DNA of 64,000 nt from contig NZ_JBGFFE010000013.1 in NCBI RefSeq assembly GCF_041224415.1, positions 18,100 to 82,099 on the forward strand. The letters run 5' to 3'. The DNA comes from Clostridium_B lapidicellarium (lineage in GTDB: Bacteria; Bacillota; Clostridia; Clostridiales; Clostridiaceae). The position numbers and the translations under genes were made by a program. Below are positions 8,554 through 17,582 of the stretch, piece by piece. Under the pieces are notes generated by a model. The model was not told the origin of the DNA and did not search any database. It worked only from the letters and a program-made list of their open reading frames with translations. Each line of letters opens with the position of its first letter. The first letter of the stretch is position 1.

Positions 8554-9687
8554 CTGCTGTTTTGCGGGTGTGATTTTACCGCTTAAAATTTTTAGGCTGT
8601 TATTTTCATAACCTATAGTGTAAATTACATTGTAGGTGTTTGTTCCTGAATTTGTTTCATTTCCCTCCAATGCCTCGATTGATGCTGAAACCTCAATGCT
8701 GCCATTTTCCATTTGGTGACAGAGCATATTGTCCGTCTTTACAGATATGGTTTGAAGGTAACTTTTCCGGAAGTTTTCATAGGGTATTTTTCCCTGCCAG
8801 CCTGATCCAAGTAAGGAATAAGCAGTCACATAGTCTTTGGAATTTAAGCTGCTGTAGAAATATGAAACCAGATAGACAGCATTTTTTGTAGATGGTTTTG
8901 GATTTTCATATGAATCCCTATTTTGAGTTGAAAATTCGGTGGTATTTGTATTTGAGGACCAGCTGTCCAGCATTGGAGTAACCTGGTTTATTGGTATACT
9001 GAAACCCACTGATTTATTATCCGCTTTTGTGGAAATTATGCCTATAACTTGTCCTGTATTTTTATCTAAAAGAGGACCGCCGCTATTTCCAGAAGATACG
9101 GGAACAGAAATCTGGTAGACATTTTTGTATTGATAATTTTCCAGACTGAAGTTTATGTTTGATCCGCTTATTATACCTATGTCAGCTGTATTTTGAGGGC
9201 CGAGCGGACTTCCAAGCGCTATTATTTCATCTCCTATATCTGCTTTTTTATCTCTTGAAATTTTCATGGGATTTTTTCCCTTTAAGGCGTCAACCCGGAC
9301 TAAGGCTATATCTGTAATTTCGCTTTTACCCAGGAGTTTTCCCCTGTATGTTTTAGTATCGGCCATTCTTATAATTATAGGAAGTCTGTCTTTTATCAAA
9401 TGTGCATTGGTTACTATATCACCTTTTTTATCGTATATAAAACCAGAACCAGTTGTACTCTTACTGCCATTTTTTACTTCTAAGGATACCACTGATTTTT
9501 GATTTTCGTGGATTATTGAATTTAGATCCCTTGTTTTAGAGGTGCTCGTTACTTCAGTTATATTTCCCAGCTTGGATAAATTTTCGGAAGGTTTGGACCT
9601 CATATTTTTATGTATGGTAAAACATGCGGCAGTACTGGCACTTATCAGTATTGCCGATATAATAACAGAAATTTTATTTATCTTCAT
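8551..9687 (-). CDS. Membrane-anchored trypsin-like (HtrA/DegP-type) serine protease without PDZ
   Basis: An N-terminal membrane segment (about residues 6-24) is followed by an S1C protease domain. The triad is His96 (VTNAHLI), Asp126 (TDIALVRV) and Ser202 (VSSGNSGGPLL). HtrA proteins normally end in a PDZ domain. Here the C-terminal 120 residues (from about 265, YLVSYFYSSLNSKDYVTAYS) look like an NTF2/DUF4878-type module instead. The protein should face outward and cleave misfolded or specific exported proteins. Its start overlaps the end of the preceding TPR gene by 14 bases, so the two are co-translated. AGGAGG precedes the ATG. Confidence 0.85.
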   Translation of the reverse strand: MKINKISVIISAILISASTAACFTIHKNMRSKPSENLSKLGNITEVTSTSKTRDLNSIIHENQKSVVSLEVKNGSKSTTGSGFIYDKKGDIVTNAHLIKDRLPIIIRMADTKTYRGKLLGKSEITDIALVRVDALKGKNPMKISRDKKADIGDEIIALGSPLGPQNTADIGIISGSNINFSLENYQYKNVYQISVPVSSGNSGGPLLDKNTGQVIGIISTKADNKSVGFSIPINQVTPMLDSWSSNTNTTEFSTQNRDSYENPKPSTKNAVYLVSYFYSSLNSKDYVTAYSLLGSGWQGKIPYENFRKSYLQTISVKTDNMLCHQMENGSIEVSASIEALEGNETNSGTNTYNVIYTIGYENNSLKILSGKITPAKQQ

Positions 9688-10915
9688 GACTGTCCTCCTG
9701 TGGTAATGACCAGGTTATTTTTGTAATTTTGAAGTGATGTCCCTTTGGCATTTTATATTCTGTATTTTCAAATTTGCCTGTTTCATTCACTGATAGCTGG
9801 TTGGGATAAACGTAGGTAGAATCGTTTCCAAGTTCAACATTGTTGCAGTCGTATATGGTGTAGTATATTTGTATGGAACTTACGGGTTTTGTAGCTATGT
9901 TTTTGACAGTTCCATTGATTGTGAGATCTCCATATTTATCTATATCAGTGGAAGATGAAATTACTTGAACTGCATTGGTTTTGTTGTTTTTATCTTCAAG
10001 GGCAGCTGAAGCTATGGCATTTTGAATTCTAGTCTTTTCGGCGGTTTCAAAAGAATTTTTTTCAGATATTACAACTTGTTTAAATTTTATCAGCTTTTTA
10101 TCTCCTGGATTATAGACAATACCTTTGTTTATAGTTTGAAGTGCAGAGGTGAAATCATTTTTTTTCAAATATTCATTGGCTGTGTTATAAGCTACGGTAC
10201 TTATCCTCTTTCTAAGTTCCAAAGCGGTTTCGCCGGCTTCTTTCACATTGTAGTTGGATATTTTGTTTAAAAGTTCAGCCAAATCCTCTATGCTGCTTTT
10301 ATTGTTCATTTCATTTTTTATCTGCAGTACAGTTATATCCATTCTCTTATTTTCTATATTTTTATTTAATAGTGAATAAAAGTTTCCGGCTTTATCGGAT
10401 ATCAGATTTGCAGCTTCATCCAATTCATTCGAAGCCATGTTGTAGTTCTTATCTTTTATGTAATTATCTGCAATATTTATATGTAAATCCACAGTTTTGC
10501 CATCCTGTAAAAATATTTTATCCGCTTTTAGAGTTTTGTTGTTCGGACGTAAATTTGAAGCTCTATCTACTAGAGAACAAGCACCTGATATATTTCCTTG
10601 AAGAGCCATGTTTTCAGCGGCAATTCTATTTTTTTCGACATATTTAGAAATATGGGTTTCATAGAAATAGGATGCACAGGTGAAACTTAAAGCGAGTACT
10701 GCGGACAGAAGCGGCAGTGTTATATTTTTGTTTTTGTAAAAGGGTACCCTGTGATGAATTTTGGCCTTGGTACTGTTTTTTGCCCTATTGTCCGTTGATT
10801 TTTCCAAAGCCAGGGCATTTAGCTGATCTTCTCTTATATTTTCTTTAAGAGCTTGTCTTATATTATAAATTTTAATTGTGTTTTCATTTGTATTTTCAGA
10901 TTTTTTACAAGACAT
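9674..10915 (-). CDS. Membrane protein with TPR-like and FxLYD-like domains
   Basis: This 413-residue protein has a cytoplasmic N-terminus of about 75 residues, one membrane segment (ITLPLLSAVLALSFTCASYF, about 75-95) and an external helical part. The external part has tetratricopeptide-like repeats (for example NMALQGNISGACSLVDRASN and NEYLKKNDFTSALQTINKG). The C-terminal domain (about 315-405) resembles FxLYD: DLTINGTVKN ... SSIQIYYTIYDCN. Such domains usually mediate envelope protein contacts. It is the first gene of an operon with the HtrA-like protease and may be its adaptor or substrate. Enzymatic function is not apparent. Confidence 0.7.
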   Translation of the reverse strand: MSCKKSENTNENTIKIYNIRQALKENIREDQLNALALEKSTDNRAKNSTKAKIHHRVPFYKNKNITLPLLSAVLALSFTCASYFYETHISKYVEKNRIAAENMALQGNISGACSLVDRASNLRPNNKTLKADKIFLQDGKTVDLHINIADNYIKDKNYNMASNELDEAANLISDKAGNFYSLLNKNIENKRMDITVLQIKNEMNNKSSIEDLAELLNKISNYNVKEAGETALELRKRISTVAYNTANEYLKKNDFTSALQTINKGIVYNPGDKKLIKFKQVVISEKNSFETAEKTRIQNAIASAALEDKNNKTNAVQVISSSTDIDKYGDLTINGTVKNIATKPVSSIQIYYTIYDCNNVELGNDSTYVYPNQLSVNETGKFENTEYKMPKGHHFKITKITWSLPQEDSHEDK

Positions 10916-11062
10916 TTCGTTATTCTCCTTAAATTTTTATGTTTATATTGTATCAAATTTTTTTGATTTATACTATATTCTTGGCAAATGTTATTATATT
11001 TTGTTAAAATAAGTATGTATAAGGTGAATTTATAACTTATTTTGTAGAGCGGAGATGTGAAA

Positions 11063-12253
11063 ATGAATAAAAAAGATTTGTCGAATATAAGAAGAGAATT
11101 TAAATTGGGTAGCTGCATGCTGCCTATTAAAGAAATTTATAGTGTGTATCTAAAAAAAGACGGCGGGAATATAATAACGAGAGATCTGGAGTATTTTGAA
11201 AGAATGGAGATAGAAAAAAGGGAGCTCTATTTGAATAATTTTAGAAAGGTGCTTACAGGATCCCTGGATTCCAAAATATTTGAACTTGATTTCGAGAAAA
11301 AGAACGGGCGGGAAGATACTGGTTCAGATGACGGTGAAAGTACGCAGCATATACTGTACAGCGCTTTAAGTTCCAGGGAAAACATAGCTGCTTTTGGAGA
11401 CAAGATAGTTGACAGGATATCTGAGAATTATACATATGATACGGACGTGGTGATAAATTTCGTGAAAGCAGAGTATTACAGCAGTAATAAAAACAGGGGT
11501 CATAAAAAAGACGATGCTGAAGATTACATGCAGTCTGTGGAATTTATATTATGCAGTGTAAACAAAGTGGAAATTCCAAAGAAAGTATTGAAATTTGATT
11601 ATAGTGAAATGAAATTTAAACCCAATTCTGCATTGGACATGATTATAAATTTAAATGCACCACTGGATGGTTTTATGTTTCCGAGTTTTACCTGCGGATG
11701 TGTGGATATAAACAAGGTAGTATACTACTCTTCTAAGAAGAAGCAAATTAACAGCACTTTTGTGGAAAAGGTATTGGAATGTGCCGTAAAACCTACTGCT
11801 CTTGAAGAAAGGGAAAATTTCAAAAATGTGTTGAATACGGTGGTAGGAGGCAAAATAAAACCAGGTGTGATGGAAAGTATATATGGGAGAATAAATGAAA
11901 AATTTGAAAGAGAAGATGAAGAGGATGAAGAGCCGGTGTTGGATACGAACGAGATTGCCAGGGTTTTGAAGGAAAGCGGTGTGGAAGGTGTCAAGTCCGT
12001 AAAAAATGCCTTTCAAGAAGTATGCGGCGGAGATCATGAGTTTAAGGCGAGAAATGTAGTTCCCAATTTTAAAAGTAAATCAGTGAAAATTGAGAACGAG
12101 AGTGCAAGTATAACCATAAGGCCTCAAGACCTGGGCAGTGTAAGGCAGATAGTGGATAAAAGAGGGAAAAAATGTCTGCTGATAGAGCTTAAGGAAGGTA
12201 TGTCCATAGACGGACTCAGCTTGGAAACTGAAAATGCGGAAGGTTATATTTAA
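11063..12253 (+). CDS. DUF4317-family protein
   Basis: I recognise the N-terminus (MNKKDLSNIRREFKLGS) as the clostridial DUF4317 family, whose role is unknown. It is a soluble protein of about 396 residues with no signal peptide, an acidic stretch (EDEEDEEP) near residue 295 and no catalytic motif that I can name. GGAG at 11051-11054 is 8 bases from ATG 11063 but only 2 from GTG 11057, so ATG 11063 is taken as the start. It is transcribed divergently from the TPR/protease operon. Confidence 0.7.
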   Translation: MNKKDLSNIRREFKLGSCMLPIKEIYSVYLKKDGGNIITRDLEYFERMEIEKRELYLNNFRKVLTGSLDSKIFELDFEKKNGREDTGSDDGESTQHILYSALSSRENIAAFGDKIVDRISENYTYDTDVVINFVKAEYYSSNKNRGHKKDDAEDYMQSVEFILCSVNKVEIPKKVLKFDYSEMKFKPNSALDMIINLNAPLDGFMFPSFTCGCVDINKVVYYSSKKKQINSTFVEKVLECAVKPTALEERENFKNVLNTVVGGKIKPGVMESIYGRINEKFEREDEEDEEPVLDTNEIARVLKESGVEGVKSVKNAFQEVCGGDHEFKARNVVPNFKSKSVKIENESASITIRPQDLGSVRQIVDKRGKKCLLIELKEGMSIDGLSLETENAEGYI

Positions 12254-12277
12254 TTGAATAAAATAATTAAGAATTTG

Positions 12278-12306
12278 TTGACCACGTTGATTTTATGATA
12301 TATAAT
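12278..12306 (+). promoter_or_regulatory. Sigma-A promoter for the SAM riboswitch unit
   Basis: TTGACC (12278-12283), 17 bases, then TATAAT (12301-12306). Transcription would start near 12313, just before the riboswitch aptamer. Confidence 0.8.
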
Positions 12307-12330
12307 TAAAACTAATAATTTAATATTGAT

Positions 12331-12446
12331 CCTTATCAAGAGAAACTTAGGGAATGGCCCGATGAAGTTTCAGCAACCCGTGCAGCTAGACATATCAATG
12401 CATGTAAGGTGCTAAGTCCATCAGAATGCAGTTCTGGAAGATGAGG
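12331..12446 (+). ncRNA. SAM-I (S-box) riboswitch aptamer
   Basis: The core shows the S-box signature: CTTATCAAGAGA, GGCCCGATGAAG, CAGCAACC, GGTGCTAAGTCC and GAAGATGAGG. The P1 helix forms between CCTTAT (12331-12336) and ATGAGG (12441-12446). A terminator at 12491 provides the off state when SAM binds. The regulated gene is the small yezD 115 bases downstream. With the promoter it accounts for the gene-free stretch 12254-12560. Confidence 0.93.
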
Positions 12447-12490
12447 TGAGTGCAGAATCTTAATTTGAATCTTTTACGTTTATTTGATAT

Positions 12491-12521
12491 AAATCCTCTT
12501 CTTTTATGAAGAGGATTTTTT
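12491..12521 (+). terminator. Riboswitch-controlled terminator
   Basis: AAATCCTCTTC pairs with GAAGAGGATTT across a 6-base loop and is followed by T residues. It is the expression platform of the S-box. GAAGATGAGG of the aptamer 3' side can pair with CCTCTTC, giving the antiterminator. Confidence 0.85.
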
Positions 12522-12560
12522 AATTGGCTCATAAATTAATATAAAGGGGGTAATATTAAA

Positions 12561-12722
12561 ATGGGAGAGAAAGTTGTAAAGAAGAAAAATCAGATCTCAG
12601 AGCAGCATATTAAAAAAATATTACAGTCATTGAAAAGTATAAATTACGGCTCGATAACGCTGGTTATACAGGATGGAATAGTGATTCAGGTAGAGACAAA
12701 GGAAAAGATAAGGCTTAAATAA
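12561..12722 (+). CDS. yezD: YezD-family (DUF2292) small protein
   Basis: This 53-residue protein (MGEKVVKKKNQISEQHIKKI ... GSITLVIQDGIVIQVETKEK) has a basic helical N-terminus. A beta-rich C-terminal half follows with the family pattern of glycine, hydrophobics and QVE. DUF2292/YezD proteins occur in sulfur-assimilation settings; their biochemical role is unknown. AAAGGGGG at 12543-12550 precedes the ATG. The S-box directly upstream means it should be made when SAM is low. The suf operon starts 230 bases later with its own promoter, so yezD appears monocistronic. Confidence 0.8.
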   Translation: MGEKVVKKKNQISEQHIKKILQSLKSINYGSITLVIQDGIVIQVETKEKIRLK

Positions 12723-12801
12723 AATTACGTGGTTTGAAGGGAACTGGGATATTATCAGAAAATAAAAACTTTTAGGGAAAATATAAAATGGTATTTCATT
12801 G

Positions 12802-12830
12802 TTGATTATTCGATAAATAAATAGTAAAAT
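12802..12830 (+). promoter_or_regulatory. Probable promoter of the suf operon
   Basis: TTGATT (12802-12807), 17 bases, TAAAAT (12825-12830). Initiation near 12837 would place the leader's first helix strand at the very 5' end of the transcript. An overlapping TATAAT at 12830-12835 has a poorly spaced -35. Confidence 0.55.
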
Positions 12831-12839
12831 ATAATCAGA

Positions 12840-12935
12840 TACAATGTTGAGTATTTAAGTCGGGTATTTTTATCGCAGCTATATACTCATTTACATTGTA
12901 GTTGATTTTTAAAATCAAATATGACTTAAATACTC
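12840..12935 (+). promoter_or_regulatory. Structured suf leader with two mutually exclusive helices
   Basis: Helix 1 pairs TACAATGT (12840-12847) plus GAGTAT (12849-12854) with ATACTC (12883-12888) plus ACATTGTA (12893-12900). Helix 2 pairs GAGTATTTAAGTC (12849-12861) with its exact 13-base complement GACTTAAATACTC (12923-12935). Both use 12849-12854, so they exclude each other. Helix 2 ends 6 bases before the sufC ribosome binding site (12942-12948). I infer a translational or attenuation switch, or a DNA operator built from the same inverted repeat. It does not match a riboswitch class I know. Confidence 0.55.
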
Positions 12936-12955
12936 TGATATAAAGGAGAGATATA

Positions 12956-13702
12956 ATGGGAAAAAAATTATTGGAAATAAATAATTTAAAGGCGGAAGTT
13001 GAAGGTAATGAAATATTAAAGGGAGTTGATCTTGAAATTAGGAAAGGTGAAATCCATGCTATAATGGGTCCCAATGGAGCGGGGAAATCTACCCTTGTAA
13101 ATACTATAATGGGCCATCCCAAATATGTTGTATCAGCAGGGGATATAATATTTGACGGAAAGAAGATAAATGACTTGAAGGTGGATGAAAGGGCAAGGCG
13201 TGGAATATTTATGTCCTTTCAATATCCTGAAGAAATACAGGGAATAACTGTTGAAAATTTTTTACGCAACGCAAAAGCTGCTGTTACAGGCAAGAAAAGT
13301 GGAATACTGGCATTTAGAAGGGCATTGAAGGAGAAGTTAAAACTTTTGAAAATAGATGATAGCTATGCAAAGAGATATTTGAATGTGGGATTCTCAGGTG
13401 GAGAAAAAAAGAAAAATGAAATACTTCAAATGGCGGTGCTTGAGCCTAAACTTGCCATGCTGGATGAAACTGACTCGGGACTTGATGTGGATGCAGTTAG
13501 AATAGTGTCAGAAGGGGTAAGCAAACTCAGGACGGAGGATAATTCCGTACTTATAATCACACATCACAACAATATTTTGGAATATTTGAAACCTGATTAT
13601 GTCCATATACTTGTAAACGGAAAAATAGTTAAAACCGGCGATGCGTCTTTGGCTGAAGAAATAGAGGAAAATGGATACGATAAGTTTAAGGCACTGGCTT
13701 AA
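12956..13702 (+). CDS. sufC: SufC, Fe-S cluster assembly ATPase
   Basis: SufC is the ABC-type ATPase of the SufBCD scaffold for Fe-S cluster assembly. Walker A is GPNGAGKST, the signature is GFSGGEKKKNE and Walker B is LAMLDETDSGLD. At 248 residues it has normal length. It opens a sufC-B-D-S-U operon, the usual clostridial order. AAAGGAG precedes the ATG. Its leader carries strong alternative base pairing, described separately. No IscR/SufR-like regulator gene is adjacent. Confidence 0.95.
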   Translation: MGKKLLEINNLKAEVEGNEILKGVDLEIRKGEIHAIMGPNGAGKSTLVNTIMGHPKYVVSAGDIIFDGKKINDLKVDERARRGIFMSFQYPEEIQGITVENFLRNAKAAVTGKKSGILAFRRALKEKLKLLKIDDSYAKRYLNVGFSGGEKKKNEILQMAVLEPKLAMLDETDSGLDVDAVRIVSEGVSKLRTEDNSVLIITHHNNILEYLKPDYVHILVNGKIVKTGDASLAEEIEENGYDKFKALA

Positions 13703-13731
13703 TTAATTGTCTTAAAGGAGAGGTGTTTTTA

Positions 13732-15138
13732 TTGGAAAAAGAAAAAACTCGTATAGAGGATATAAAAAGAAATATTTACGATATGAAAAATAAGGATGAA
13801 TCCAGTTATAAAACTAGTTCCGGTCTTACAAAAGAAATAATAGAAGAGATATCTGATGAAAAAAATGATCCCGATTGGATGAGGGAATTCAGGCTTAAAT
13901 CCCTGGAAATTTACAATAAGATGCCTATGCCGAGCTGGGGACCTGATCTGTCGGGTTTGGATATGAACAATATAGTTACTTATGTGAGGCCCAATACCAA
14001 CATGAAACATGATTGGAATGATGTGCCAAAGGATATAAAAAAGACTTTCGATTTGCTTGGAATACCCAAGGCAGAACACGAGTCTCTTGCAGGAGTGGGT
14101 GCTCAATACGATTCGGAGATAGTCTATCATAATGTGAGTGACGAGTTGAAAAAACAGGGCGTCTTATATATGGATATGGAAACGGCCATAAGGGAGCATG
14201 AAGATCTGGTAAGACCTCTTTTCATGAAACTTGTACCTCCAACTGATCATAAATTTGCAGCACTTCATGGGGCAGTTTGGTCTGGAGGTTCCTTTGTATA
14301 TGTACCGGAGGGAGTCCAGGTTAAAATACCGATTCAATCCTATTTTAGATTAAACGCACCGGGAGCAGGTCAGTTTGAGCACACCTTAATAGTGGTGGAA
14401 AAGGGAGCAAGTATTCACTATATAGAGGGCTGTTCTGCACCTAAATACTATGTGAATAACCTGCATGCAGGCTGTGTGGAATGTTATATAAGAGAAGGGG
14501 CCTCTCTGAAATACAGTACTATAGAAAACTGGTCCAGGAATATGTATAATTTGAATACCAAGAGAGCACTGGTGGATAAAAATGCCCATGTAGAATGGGT
14601 CACCGGTTCGTTTGGCTCCAAGGTATCCATGTTATACCCAATGAGTATATTGAAAGGAGAAGGAGCAAGGTGTGACTTTACGGGAATAACTTTCGCAGGT
14701 GCCGGACAGTATCTGGATACAGGCTCCAAGGTTGTTCATGCAGCTCCGAACACCACATCTGTAGTGAATTCCAAGTCCATTTCCAAAGATGGCGGAGTTT
14801 CCATTTATAGAGGCCTTTTAGGCTCTACAAAAAATGCAGTGAATGCAAAATCAAGTGTATCCTGTGAGTCGTTGATGCTGGACAGCAAGTCCAGGTCAGA
14901 TACAATACCTATTGTAAGTGCAGCCAACAATAATGTTGATATAGGACATGAAGCCAAAATAGGTAGAATAAGTGACGATGCCATTTTCTATCTGATGAGC
15001 AGGGGGCTTACGGAAGAAGAAGCCAGAGAAATGATAGTTACAGGGTTTGTTGAACCTGTGGCAAAAGAACTTCCACTTGAATATGCAGTGGAAATGAACA
15101 ATCTAATTAAATTGGAATTAAAGGGAACCATAGGATAG
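13732..15138 (+). CDS. sufB: SufB, Fe-S scaffold subunit
   Basis: SufB is the main scaffold on which clusters form, with SufC and SufD. The 468-residue protein shows the family blocks FAALHGAVWSGGSFVYVPEG, GASIHYIEGCSAP and the C-terminal MSRGLTEEEAREMIVTGF. The beta-helix core follows SufB rather than SufD. GGAGAGG at 13717-13723 is 8 bases from TTG 13732, while GTG 13723 overlaps that site, so TTG 13732 is the likelier start. Confidence 0.94.
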   Translation: MEKEKTRIEDIKRNIYDMKNKDESSYKTSSGLTKEIIEEISDEKNDPDWMREFRLKSLEIYNKMPMPSWGPDLSGLDMNNIVTYVRPNTNMKHDWNDVPKDIKKTFDLLGIPKAEHESLAGVGAQYDSEIVYHNVSDELKKQGVLYMDMETAIREHEDLVRPLFMKLVPPTDHKFAALHGAVWSGGSFVYVPEGVQVKIPIQSYFRLNAPGAGQFEHTLIVVEKGASIHYIEGCSAPKYYVNNLHAGCVECYIREGASLKYSTIENWSRNMYNLNTKRALVDKNAHVEWVTGSFGSKVSMLYPMSILKGEGARCDFTGITFAGAGQYLDTGSKVVHAAPNTTSVVNSKSISKDGGVSIYRGLLGSTKNAVNAKSSVSCESLMLDSKSRSDTIPIVSAANNNVDIGHEAKIGRISDDAIFYLMSRGLTEEEAREMIVTGFVEPVAKELPLEYAVEMNNLIKLELKGTIG

Positions 15139-15148
15139 GAGGTACTTT

Positions 15149-16324
15149 ATGATAGATAATAAGGAAAATTTGAGTAAGAGAAAAAATATAATTTCCAAAT
15201 TGAAAGACAAGAAGGATTTCAGATTAAATGAAGCCTATGTACCTACTTGGAAACATCTTGGATTGAATAATTTTCATATTAAAGATTATAATTTTCCTGA
15301 AATAAATGAATACAATGCAGATTATATGGATTTTAAAGCTGAAGATTTTAAAAATGTGTATTTGAAAGACATAAGGGAAATCGATGGAAAAAGTCTCACA
15401 GGCTATTCCAGTTTTAAAGATGCCACTTCTGTATCAAAGGATTTTGTAAGGCTTGCGGAAAATGGCTTTAATTCAGGTGTATTTCTAAAAATTCCGGAGA
15501 ATAAAATTTTAAATTCACCTATAAGGCTTAATTTTAATTTGAATTCACAAAATCCGTCAGTTATAGATCAAAATATAATTGTAGCTGGACCAAACAGCAA
15601 AATTACACTGGTGGTGGATTATTACACGGAAGATGGAGACATGGAGGTATTTCACAACGGCCTGACTAAAGTCTTTGCAGGAAGCGGATCCGAAGTGAAT
15701 GTCGTAAAGGTCCAGAGAATGAATAACAGGGCATCCCATTTTGATTCCAATATGGCAGAGGTGGAAGATGGAGCCAAGGTAAATTGGGTTACAGTAGAAA
15801 TGGGAAGCAAGATAAATGTTACAAATTATAACTCGGATTTAAAAGGTCAGCGCAGCAGCGCCGATATATATTCGGCTTATTTGGTTGACGGAGATAGAAA
15901 ACAGGATCTCTATTATACTACCAACCATTTTGGCAAAGAGAGCACAAGCAACATGATTATAGAAGGAGTGCTGAAAGACAGGGCAAAAAAAGTTTTCAAG
16001 GGAAATATAGATTTCAAGATGGGATCCTCTAAATCCAAGGGAGCTCAAGCCGAAGAAGTTCTTCTTCTAGATCCGACAGTGAAAACTGACACCATTCCAA
16101 TGCTTCTCTGTCAGGAAGAAGATGTAGACGGGCAGCATGCAGCCAGTGTAGGAAAAATAGATGAAAATCAGCTTTTCTACCTGATGAGCAGAGGATTTGA
16201 TTATGGCGAAGCAGAAAAATTGATTATAGAGGCCAGGTTTAGCCCTATATTTGATAGAGTTCCCGCAGAGGATTTAAGAAAGTTTTTATCTGAAGAACTT
16301 AGGAGGAGGATTGTAAATGAGTAA
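15149..16324 (+). CDS. sufD: SufD, Fe-S scaffold subunit
   Basis: SufD is a paralogue of SufB that completes the SufBC2D complex and is tied to iron entry. The 391-residue protein is shorter than SufB. It shares the C-terminal LLLDPTVKTDTIPMLLCQEE, HAASVGKIDENQLFYLMSRG and LIIEARFSP segments. AGGAGG precedes the ATG, ten bases after sufB. Its last eight bases overlap the sufS start. Confidence 0.93.
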   Translation: MIDNKENLSKRKNIISKLKDKKDFRLNEAYVPTWKHLGLNNFHIKDYNFPEINEYNADYMDFKAEDFKNVYLKDIREIDGKSLTGYSSFKDATSVSKDFVRLAENGFNSGVFLKIPENKILNSPIRLNFNLNSQNPSVIDQNIIVAGPNSKITLVVDYYTEDGDMEVFHNGLTKVFAGSGSEVNVVKVQRMNNRASHFDSNMAEVEDGAKVNWVTVEMGSKINVTNYNSDLKGQRSSADIYSAYLVDGDRKQDLYYTTNHFGKESTSNMIIEGVLKDRAKKVFKGNIDFKMGSSKSKGAQAEEVLLLDPTVKTDTIPMLLCQEEDVDGQHAASVGKIDENQLFYLMSRGFDYGEAEKLIIEARFSPIFDRVPAEDLRKFLSEELRRRIVNE

Positions 16325-17582
16325 TGGGAATGTAATGCAGAGGGATATATTGGATGTAAATAAAATAAGAAAAGATTTTCCTATACTTTCCATAAAAGTA
16401 AAGGGAAAGGATTTAGTATATTTTGACAATGGTGCAACTACACAAAAGCCAATTTCTGTTATAAAGGCTGTGGAGCATTATAATGAAAATTTGAATGGGA
16501 ACCCTCACAGGGGAGCTCATTATTTGGGGGTTACATCCACCGAGGCTTATGAAGGGGCCCGTGAAAAGGTAAGGGCATTTATTGGAGCCAAGAAATCTTC
16601 TGAGATAATATTTACAAGAAATACCACAGAATCTTTGAATCTGATAGCTTACAGCTATGGATTGAATTTTGTAAATAAGGGAGATGAAATAGTAATTGCC
16701 ATCTCAGAGCACCACAGCAATATACTTCCATGGCAGATGGTGGCACGGGTAAAAGGTGCGGTACTTAAGTATATGTATACCAATGAAGATGGAAAAATAA
16801 CTGAGGAAGAATACAAAAATAAAATTACCGACAAGACGAAAATTGTGTCCATTGCCCAGGTATCCAATGTACTTGGAACAAAATATCCGGTCAAGGATAT
16901 TGTGAAATATGCCCATGAAAAGGGAGCTGTGGCCATAGTGGATGGAGCACAGAGCACACCGCACATGAAAGTCGATGTGTCTGACCTTGATGCAGACTTC
17001 TTTGTGTTTTCAGGTCATAAGATGCTGGCTTCCATGGGAATAGGAGTACTTTATGGGAAAGAGGAACTTTTGAACAAAATGCCGCCTTTTTTAGGTGGAG
17101 GAGACATGATAGAATATGTGACAGAACAAAGTGCCACTTTTGCAGAACTGCCTTTTAAATTTGAAGCAGGTACTCAGAATGTTGAAGGTGCGGTTTCTCT
17201 TGGAGCAGCTATTGATTATTTGAATTCAATAGGTCTTGACAAGATAGAAGCTTATGAGCAGAAACTTACCGAGTATGCTCTCAAGAAAATCTCGGAATTG
17301 GATTATGTAACAGTGTATGGACCTAAAAATGCCAAGGATAAAGGTGGAATTATTTCCTTTAATGTAAAAGATGTTCATCCGCATGATGTGGCTACTATAT
17401 TGAACAGCTATGGTGTGGCAGTTAGATCGGGACATCATTGTGCACAGCCTCTTATGAAACATCTGGGAATCCAGGCATCTTCCAGAGCTAGCTTCTATTT
17501 TTACAATACTTTTGAGGAAATAGACAAATTTATAGAAGCACTCAAAAATGTAAGGAAGTGGTTGGGATATGGACGATCTTAG
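16317..17582 (+). CDS. sufS: SufS, group II cysteine desulfurase
   Basis: SufS supplies persulfide sulfur to SufU. The PLP lysine is in FSGHKMLASMGIG and the active cysteine in RSGHHCAQPLMKH, the group II pattern. VDGAQSTPHM is the cofactor-aspartate region. Length is 421 residues. The ATG lies inside the sufD end (8-base overlap), and its own end overlaps sufU by 14 bases, so translation is coupled. It is distinct from the thiI-linked desulfurase at 6226. Confidence 0.95.
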   Translation: MSNGNVMQRDILDVNKIRKDFPILSIKVKGKDLVYFDNGATTQKPISVIKAVEHYNENLNGNPHRGAHYLGVTSTEAYEGAREKVRAFIGAKKSSEIIFTRNTTESLNLIAYSYGLNFVNKGDEIVIAISEHHSNILPWQMVARVKGAVLKYMYTNEDGKITEEEYKNKITDKTKIVSIAQVSNVLGTKYPVKDIVKYAHEKGAVAIVDGAQSTPHMKVDVSDLDADFFVFSGHKMLASMGIGVLYGKEELLNKMPPFLGGGDMIEYVTEQSATFAELPFKFEAGTQNVEGAVSLGAAIDYLNSIGLDKIEAYEQKLTEYALKKISELDYVTVYGPKNAKDKGGIISFNVKDVHPHDVATILNSYGVAVRSGHHCAQPLMKHLGIQASSRASFYFYNTFEEIDKFIEALKNVRKWLGYGRS

